A DNA stretch of 64,000 bases from Sphaerisporangium flaviroseum (GTDB taxonomy: Bacteria; Actinomycetota; Actinomycetes; Streptosporangiales; Streptosporangiaceae): positions 124,001 through 188,000 of the forward strand of contig NZ_BAAAZR010000019.1 of the NCBI RefSeq assembly GCF_039537005.1. The letters run 5' to 3'. A model generated the notes under the pieces. It saw nothing but the letters and a program-made list of their open reading frames with translations, ran no database searches and was not told the origin of the DNA. This document shows, one piece after another, positions 59,634 through 64,000 of this stretch (position 1 is the first letter of the stretch; the number at the start of each line of letters is the position of its first letter). The translations under genes and the position numbers were made by a program.

Positions 59634-60059
59634 ATGCTTTCCGGCGAGCGTGTGAGCCACGTTTTCGTGGTCGTTTCCACCATCGACCAGGTGCCCCTCG
59701 CCCGGCACGAAACGGCGAGGATTCTGGCGTCGTGGCACATCGACACGGAGACCGCGTTCACCGCCGGCCTGATAGTGACGGAACTGGTCGCCAACGTGGC
59801 CGAGCACGCCGCCGCCGAATCCCCCACCGCCACGGTCATGCTCGCCGCCGACGCCCACTGGCTCACCGTCGCCGTGCACGACACCCACCCGCGCCTCCCG
59901 CGCGCCCTGGCGACGCCTCACGACGACGGCGGCCGGGGGCTGCGTATGGTCATGCTCCTGACCGAGGAGGCCGGAGGTCTGCACACCGTGGAACCGACCG
60001 CCTGCGGCGGCAAGCACATCGTCGTCCACCTCCCGCTTCGCGTCGGCCTGCCGGCTTGA
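59634..60059 (+). CDS. HATPase_c_2-type ATP-binding (anti-sigma/RsbW-like) protein
   Basis: A 141-residue GHKL-fold protein with TAGLIVTELVANVAEHAA (N box), VAVHDTHPR (G1) and GGRGLRMVMLL (G2) motifs, as found in RsbW/SpoIIAB-like kinases and many stand-alone actinomycete regulators. It probably phosphorylates an anti-sigma-factor antagonist or binds a sigma factor; no partner is adjacent. AAAGGA is 7 nt upstream of the ATG 59634; ATG 59628 is an alternative. The MerR promoter begins in its last codon. Confidence 0.85.
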   Translation: MLSGERVSHVFVVVSTIDQVPLARHETARILASWHIDTETAFTAGLIVTELVANVAEHAAAESPTATVMLAADAHWLTVAVHDTHPRLPRALATPHDDGGRGLRMVMLLTEEAGGLHTVEPTACGGKHIVVHLPLRVGLPA

Positions 60060-60086
60060 ATCTCCTCCAGGGGGAGGTGCCAGGGT
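60056..60086 (+). promoter_or_regulatory. MerR-type promoter with 19-bp spacer
   Basis: TTGAAT at 60056, overlapping the previous stop codon, and CAGGGT at 60081 are 19 bp apart, the long spacing used by MerR regulators. The spacer contains the dyad CCTCC-AGGG-GGAGG. The -10 box ends 6 nt before the ATG, so the mRNA is probably leaderless and the gene autoregulated. Confidence 0.65.
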
Positions 60087-60092
60087 GGGGGC

Positions 60093-61037
60093 ATGGACGG
60101 CGACACGCTTTACTCGATCGGTGATCTGGCCAGGCGTACCGGGCTGACGGTCAAGGCCATCCGGTTCTACTCCGACCGCGGGATCGTGCCGCCCACCGAC
60201 CGCAGCCCGGCCGGCCACCGCCTCTACGACATCGACGCCGTCGCACGCCTGGATCTTGTACGGACGCTGCGCGACCTCGGCGTGGACCTTCCCACGATCC
60301 GCAGGCTCCTGGACCGGGATATCTCGCTTCCCGAGGTCGCCGCGGCGCACGCCGAAGCACTGGCGGTGCAGATCTGGACGCTGCGCCTGCGGCGCGTGGT
60401 GCTGACGGCGGTGGCCGAGCGCGGGTCCACCCCTGAGGAGATGGATCTCATGCACAAGCTGGCCAAGCTCTCCGAGGACGAACGCCGACGCCTGATCGGC
60501 GACTTCCTCGACACCGCCTTCGGCGGGCTGGGCGCCGACCCTGGATACGCGGGGATCATGCGCTCGATGACCCCCGAACTGCCCGACGACCCCGACGCCG
60601 GGCAGGTCGAGGCGTGGGTGGAGTTGGCCGAGCTGTCCCAGGACCCCGATTTCCGCGCCGGCATGCGGCGCGTGGCCGAGCTTTACGCGGCCGAGCGCGC
60701 CCAGGGCGGCGGCACCACCGTCCCGCGCCGCGACATCGCCGCTGCGGCCCGTGACCTGGCCCGCCCCGCCCTGGCGACCGGCGTCGACCCGGCCTCGCCC
60801 GAGGCCGATCCGATCGTCGCGGCGGTCACGGCACACTACGCGGACCTCTTCGGCCGGCCCGGCGACGCCGACCTCCGGCGCAGGCTGCTGACCCGGCTGG
60901 AGGCCACCAACGACCCTCGCAGGGAGCTGTACCTCCGGCTCCTCGCGGTGATCAACGGGTGGCCGGCGCCCGAAAGCCTGGCGCCGGAGCTCGACTGGTC
61001 GATCGAGGCCTTGCGTGCCCGGACACCGGCGGCGTGA
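60093..61037 (+). CDS. MerR-family regulator with helical effector domain
   Basis: A 314-residue regulator. The MerR winged helix is at residues 6-75 (YSIGDLARRTGLTVKAIRFY), then a dimerisation helix and a C-terminal helical domain of about 200 residues with no cysteine cluster, so an organic-drug-type sensor (TipA/MtaN-like) is more likely than a metal sensor. It is expressed from the MerR-type promoter just upstream and ends at a repeat-rich non-coding region. A target gene other than itself is not visible. Confidence 0.9.
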   Translation: MDGDTLYSIGDLARRTGLTVKAIRFYSDRGIVPPTDRSPAGHRLYDIDAVARLDLVRTLRDLGVDLPTIRRLLDRDISLPEVAAAHAEALAVQIWTLRLRRVVLTAVAERGSTPEEMDLMHKLAKLSEDERRRLIGDFLDTAFGGLGADPGYAGIMRSMTPELPDDPDAGQVEAWVELAELSQDPDFRAGMRRVAELYAAERAQGGGTTVPRRDIAAAARDLARPALATGVDPASPEADPIVAAVTAHYADLFGRPGDADLRRRLLTRLEATNDPRRELYLRLLAVINGWPAPESLAPELDWSIEALRARTPAA

Positions 61038-61066
61038 CGCGCGTCCCACGCGGCGCGAAGGGCGGG

Positions 61067-61451
61067 AGGTAATCCCCACCCCCAGCCCGCCGACCCGAGC
61101 CTCAGCAGGCATCAACCGTGAAACGGTTCGGCGAGGAACCCATGAAATGGTCCGGCGAGAATAGGCCCCGACTCACCCACCCACCCCCGGTCGCCCGCCG
61201 CTAACGGCGCCGGCTTCACCACCCCGCCCCCCGCCGCATCGGCGCCGCACCACACGCTCCCAGCACCGGAAGGTAATCCCCACCCCCAGCCCACCGACCC
61301 GAGCCTCAGCAGACATCAACCGTAAAACGGTTCGGCGAGGAACCCATGAAATGGTCCGGCGAGAATAGGCCCCGACTCACCCACCCACCCCCGGTCACCC
61401 GCCGCTGACGGCGCCGGCTTCACCGCCCCGCCCCCCGCCGCATCGGCGCCG
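61067..61451. repeat. Two direct copies of a 181-bp repeat (family R2, forward)
   Basis: Copies at 61067-61247 and 61271-61451 are about 95 percent identical, 204 bp apart. Each includes AACCGT-(G/A)AA-ACGGTT and GGTCCGGCGAGAATAGGCC. Frames crossing them do not look like protein. The first lies 30 nt after the MerR stop. Confidence 0.85.
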
Positions 61452-61619
61452 GTCGAGAAGTCCCAGCGGTAACGGGGGTTGCGGACCGCAAGCCATCGTG
61501 ACGAGACATGATCGCGAGCTAAGAATCTGAAGGCGGCGACCGAACCGGGGGTCATGGGGCCGGATTTAGGTGAGGTCTTGTTGGTGAAGGGTCGAGTGAA
61601 CCGTACGGCTCACCTCGCG

Positions 61620-62121
61620 GCGGATGCGAGCGTCGATCACTTTCGGTGCCCCGGTGGTGTGTTGCGGCGCCGACGCGGCGGGAGGAAGCGCGGTGAACCC
61701 GGCGCCGAGTACGGCGGGCAGCCCGGGGTGGGCGGGTGAGCCGGGGCCTATTCTCGCCGACCACACCGCACATTCATGCTCACCGATGTCCGACCATTCC
61801 GATCATCCCGATCATTACGCACGTTCATGCCCGCCGATGGCCGACCAGTCCGATCATTCCGACCATCACGCACGTTCATGCCCGCCGATGGCCGACCAGT
61901 CCGATCATTCGGACCACTACGCACGTTCATGCCCGCCGATGGCCAGGTCGCAGCGGATACGAGCGCCGACCACCTCTGGCGCCCCGGTGGTGTGTTGCGG
62001 CGCCGACGCGGCGGGAGGAGACGCGGTGAACCCGGCGCCGAGTACGGCGGGCAGCCCGGGGTGGGCGGGTGAGCCGGGGCCTATTCTCGCCGACCACACC
62101 GCACATTCATGCTCACCGATG
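61620..62121. repeat. Two inverted copies of the R2 repeat
   Basis: Copies at 61620-61788 and 61953-62121, 333 bp apart, match each other closely and, as reverse complement, match the forward copies over the part around GGGGCCTATTCTCGCC. Together the four copies form an inverted arrangement either side of position 61540. Confidence 0.8.
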
Positions 62122-62178
62122 GCCGGACCATTCCGACCATCACGCACGTTCATGCCCGCCGATGGCCGACCAGTCCGA
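61768..62178. repeat. 51-bp tandem repeats within and after the R2 copies
   Basis: ACGCACGTTCATGCCCGCCG recurs at 61817, 61868 and 61919 (period 51) and again at 62144, with diverged units CACATTCATGCTCACCGATG at the start of each block. The last repeat ends at the stop codon of the molybdopterin gene. In frame it would give RTFMPADGRPVRS-type repeats, but no start signal supports translation. Confidence 0.75.
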
Positions 62179-64000
62179 TCAGGCGAGGGCCTCGACGCGG
62201 GCGGGGACGTGTTTGTGCCAGGGGGTTCCCGCGTACGGGTCGCGGTCCTCGGAGGCGGTCAGCTCGTTCGGCGCGGCACCCGTCGTGACCTCGCCGTGCT
62301 CACCCGGATAGGACAGTCCAAGGCCGTTGGGGAGGGAGATGTGCCCGGCCTGCAGGGTGTCGGTGATCTCGACGGTGGCCTCCACCGAGCCCCGCTTGGT
62401 CGTGACCCTCGCCACAGAGCCGTCGTACAGGCCGAGGCCCGCCGCGTCCTTGGGGCTGATGCGCAGCACGCCCGCCACGTCCCGTTTGCGCCAGGAAGGG
62501 TCGCGGAAGATGGTGTTGGCGGTGAAGGCGCGCCGCTCCCCCGCCGACAGAACGAAGGGGAAGTCCGGCCGCGCCACGGGTCCGGGGCCGAGGGTCCGTA
62601 GCTCTTCGAGCAGGTCGGGCAGCGCCAGGTGGATCTTCTTGTCAGGAGTACCGAGGCGCTTCCAGCCGTCTCCGGGCTCGTCGACGGTGAAGACGACGCC
62701 GGAGGGGTTGGCGAGGATCGCGTCGAACAACCGGTCGCCGAGCTCGAGCCCTTCCCCCTCGATGCCGGCTCGCCGCACCGCGTCGGGGTGGGTCATCGCG
62801 ACCTTCACGGCCTGCGCCCACAGCGAGGCGGCGGCCGCCGCGCCGTCCGGCAGGGTCGGGCCGAGCGCCCGGTAGAGCAGGACCGGCGCGACCTTGGCCG
62901 CCGCCGGGTCGGCCAGCGCGGCCAGGAAGGCCTCCGCGAAGGCCGCTCGGCTCCGCTCGGCCGCCTCGCGCAGCGGCCGCACCTGCTCCTCGGTGACCGC
63001 GCCGATCGCCTCGCACAGCCGGGCGTGGATCTCCGGTTCCGGCAGCAGGTCGGTGCCGGGAGGCGGGTCCAGCACCGGAGGCCGCAGGTGGAAGTAGTTG
63101 GCCGGTGTCTCCAGGTTGAAGAACGTCGCCTCCCACTTCTCGAACTGCGAGGGCGCGGGCAGCACGTAGTCGGCCAGCCGCGCGGTCTCGGTCATCGCGA
63201 CGTCGATCACCACCAGCAGGTCGAGCGCGCCCAGCGCCTCGCGCATCCGCCGTGAGTCGGCGAGCGAGTGGGCGGGGTTGGAGGTCTCCACCATCATGGC
63301 CCGGTAGCGGCGGGGATGGTCGGTGAGGATCTCCTCGGCGACCACGTTGGAGGGCACCAGTCCGGAGATGATGCGGGCTCCGGCCACCGGGCTGAACCGT
63401 TCGGGTCTCGGCCCATGGTGGGAGAACGAGATGAAGGGCGCGAACAGGATCGGCGGATTGTTGGTGCCCGGACGGCCGAAGTTCCCGGTGAGCAGCCAGA
63501 GCAGGTTGTCGAGGTAGCTGTTGAGGGTGGAGTGCAGCGTCATCTGCACCCCGAGGTCCTCGAAGACGGCCACGCTCGCGGCGTCGGCGATGCGGCGCGC
63601 GGCTCCACGTACCAGCCCTTCGGGCACGCCGGAGATCTCGCAGTACTCGGAGACGGGGACCGACCGCAGGACCGCTCGGACCTCCTCCGTGCCCACCGCG
63701 TGGGCCTCCAGCCACGCGTCGGCGACCAGGTCCTCCTGGACGAGCACCGCGGCGAGGGCGGCGAGCAGCCACGCGTCGGTGCCCGGCTTGAGCTGGAGGT
63801 GGATGTCGGCCAGTTCGGCCGTCTCGGTGCGCCGGGGGTCGATGACGATCATGCAGCGGCCGGGGTCGCGCGCGATCTCCCGCAGGGTGGGGCGGGCGCG
63901 CGGAATGCCGTGGGACTGCCAGGGGTTCTTGCCGACGAAGACCGCCACCTCGCACTTCTCGAAGTCACCGGTGGCAGTGGTGCCGAGCATGCGGTCGGAG
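62179..64000 (-). CDS. Molybdopterin oxidoreductase (partial)
   Basis: The C-terminal 606 residues of a DMSO-reductase-family enzyme whose start is beyond the right edge. Landmarks are VFVGKNPWQSHGIPRAR, CMIVIDPRRTETAELADIHLQLKPG, NFGRPGTNN, ADYVLPAPSQFEKWE, and the molydopterin-dinucleotide-binding domain at the end, GLYDGSVARVTTKRGSVEA. The N-terminal [4Fe-4S] domain that would distinguish formate dehydrogenase, nitrate reductase or other types is not in view. The gene borders the R2 repeat array. Confidence 0.88.
   Translation of the reverse strand, partial: SDRMLGTTATGDFEKCEVAVFVGKNPWQSHGIPRARPTLREIARDPGRCMIVIDPRRTETAELADIHLQLKPGTDAWLLAALAAVLVQEDLVADAWLEAHAVGTEEVRAVLRSVPVSEYCEISGVPEGLVRGAARRIADAASVAVFEDLGVQMTLHSTLNSYLDNLLWLLTGNFGRPGTNNPPILFAPFISFSHHGPRPERFSPVAGARIISGLVPSNVVAEEILTDHPRRYRAMMVETSNPAHSLADSRRMREALGALDLLVVIDVAMTETARLADYVLPAPSQFEKWEATFFNLETPANYFHLRPPVLDPPPGTDLLPEPEIHARLCEAIGAVTEEQVRPLREAAERSRAAFAEAFLAALADPAAAKVAPVLLYRALGPTLPDGAAAAASLWAQAVKVAMTHPDAVRRAGIEGEGLELGDRLFDAILANPSGVVFTVDEPGDGWKRLGTPDKKIHLALPDLLEELRTLGPGPVARPDFPFVLSAGERRAFTANTIFRDPSWRKRDVAGVLRISPKDAAGLGLYDGSVARVTTKRGSVEATVEITDTLQAGHISLPNGLGLSYPGEHGEVTTGAAPNELTASEDRDPYAGTPWHKHVPARVEALA

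Noticed and set aside
61776..62072. Short repeat protein of 17-residue units in the 51-bp repeats
   Set aside because: The frame is open only because the repeat length is a multiple of three. There is no start signal, and open frames exist on both strands through the same repeats.

Overview
This is a high-GC chromosomal segment from a mycelial actinomycete, most likely a Streptosporangium/Nonomuraea-type Streptosporangiaceae. The evidence is the ctaB-tkt-tal-pgi-zwf-opcA-pgl block, OpcA, heme A synthase, an ECF41 sigma factor, many GTG/TTG starts and tightly overlapping ATGA/TGATG operons. No rRNA, tRNA, CRISPR array, insertion sequence or prophage was seen.

Layout. 0-4 kb: an off-edge hypothetical gene, a two-domain glyoxalase-fold protein, an ABC-2 drug-type exporter pair and an EamA exporter. 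4.1-18.3 kb: an island for hydroxyproline catabolism, read leftward in three transcription units: (i) three-component cis-4-hydroxy-D-proline oxidase, deaminase and 4-hydroxyproline epimerase; (ii) semialdehyde dehydrogenase; (iii) LIV-type amino-acid ABC transporter, a second racemase-family enzyme, an ornithine-cyclodeaminase-family reductase and a GntR/FCD regulator. 18.4-25 kb: ctaA, a broken SanA-like gene, an orphan CelR-type operator, a secreted cellulose-binding LPMO, a PrsW-type protease, a GNAT acetyltransferase and a 1.2-kb array of a dispersed repeat.

25-38.2 kb: a carbohydrate locus. It has a ROK regulator, a CUT1 importer without its own ATPase, two TIM-barrel isomerases, two zinc-less MDR dehydrogenases, a Gfo/Idh/MocA enzyme, a GH63-like hydrolase, a glucosyl-3-phosphoglycerate-synthase-like GT2 and a GT4. 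I cannot match this set to a named pathway. 38.2-43.9 kb: SDR/HIBADH pair, two tandem-duplicated secreted SnoaL-like proteins, a FAD amine oxidase and a small conserved hypothetical.

44-54 kb: ctaB diverging from the pentose-phosphate operon. 54-61 kb: adenosine deaminase, methyltransferase and several regulators (CGNR, ECF41, XRE/TPR, HATPase, MerR). 61-62.2 kb: a second repeat cluster of direct, inverted and tandem copies. 62.2-64 kb: a molybdopterin oxidoreductase running off the right edge.

The core order ABC exporter - ctaA - ctaB - tkt, compact in many actinobacteria, is split here by two accessory blocks (about 15 and 24 kb). These are the most interesting parts. Several genes appear to be transcribed leaderless, with a TANNNT box 6-8 nt before the start codon.
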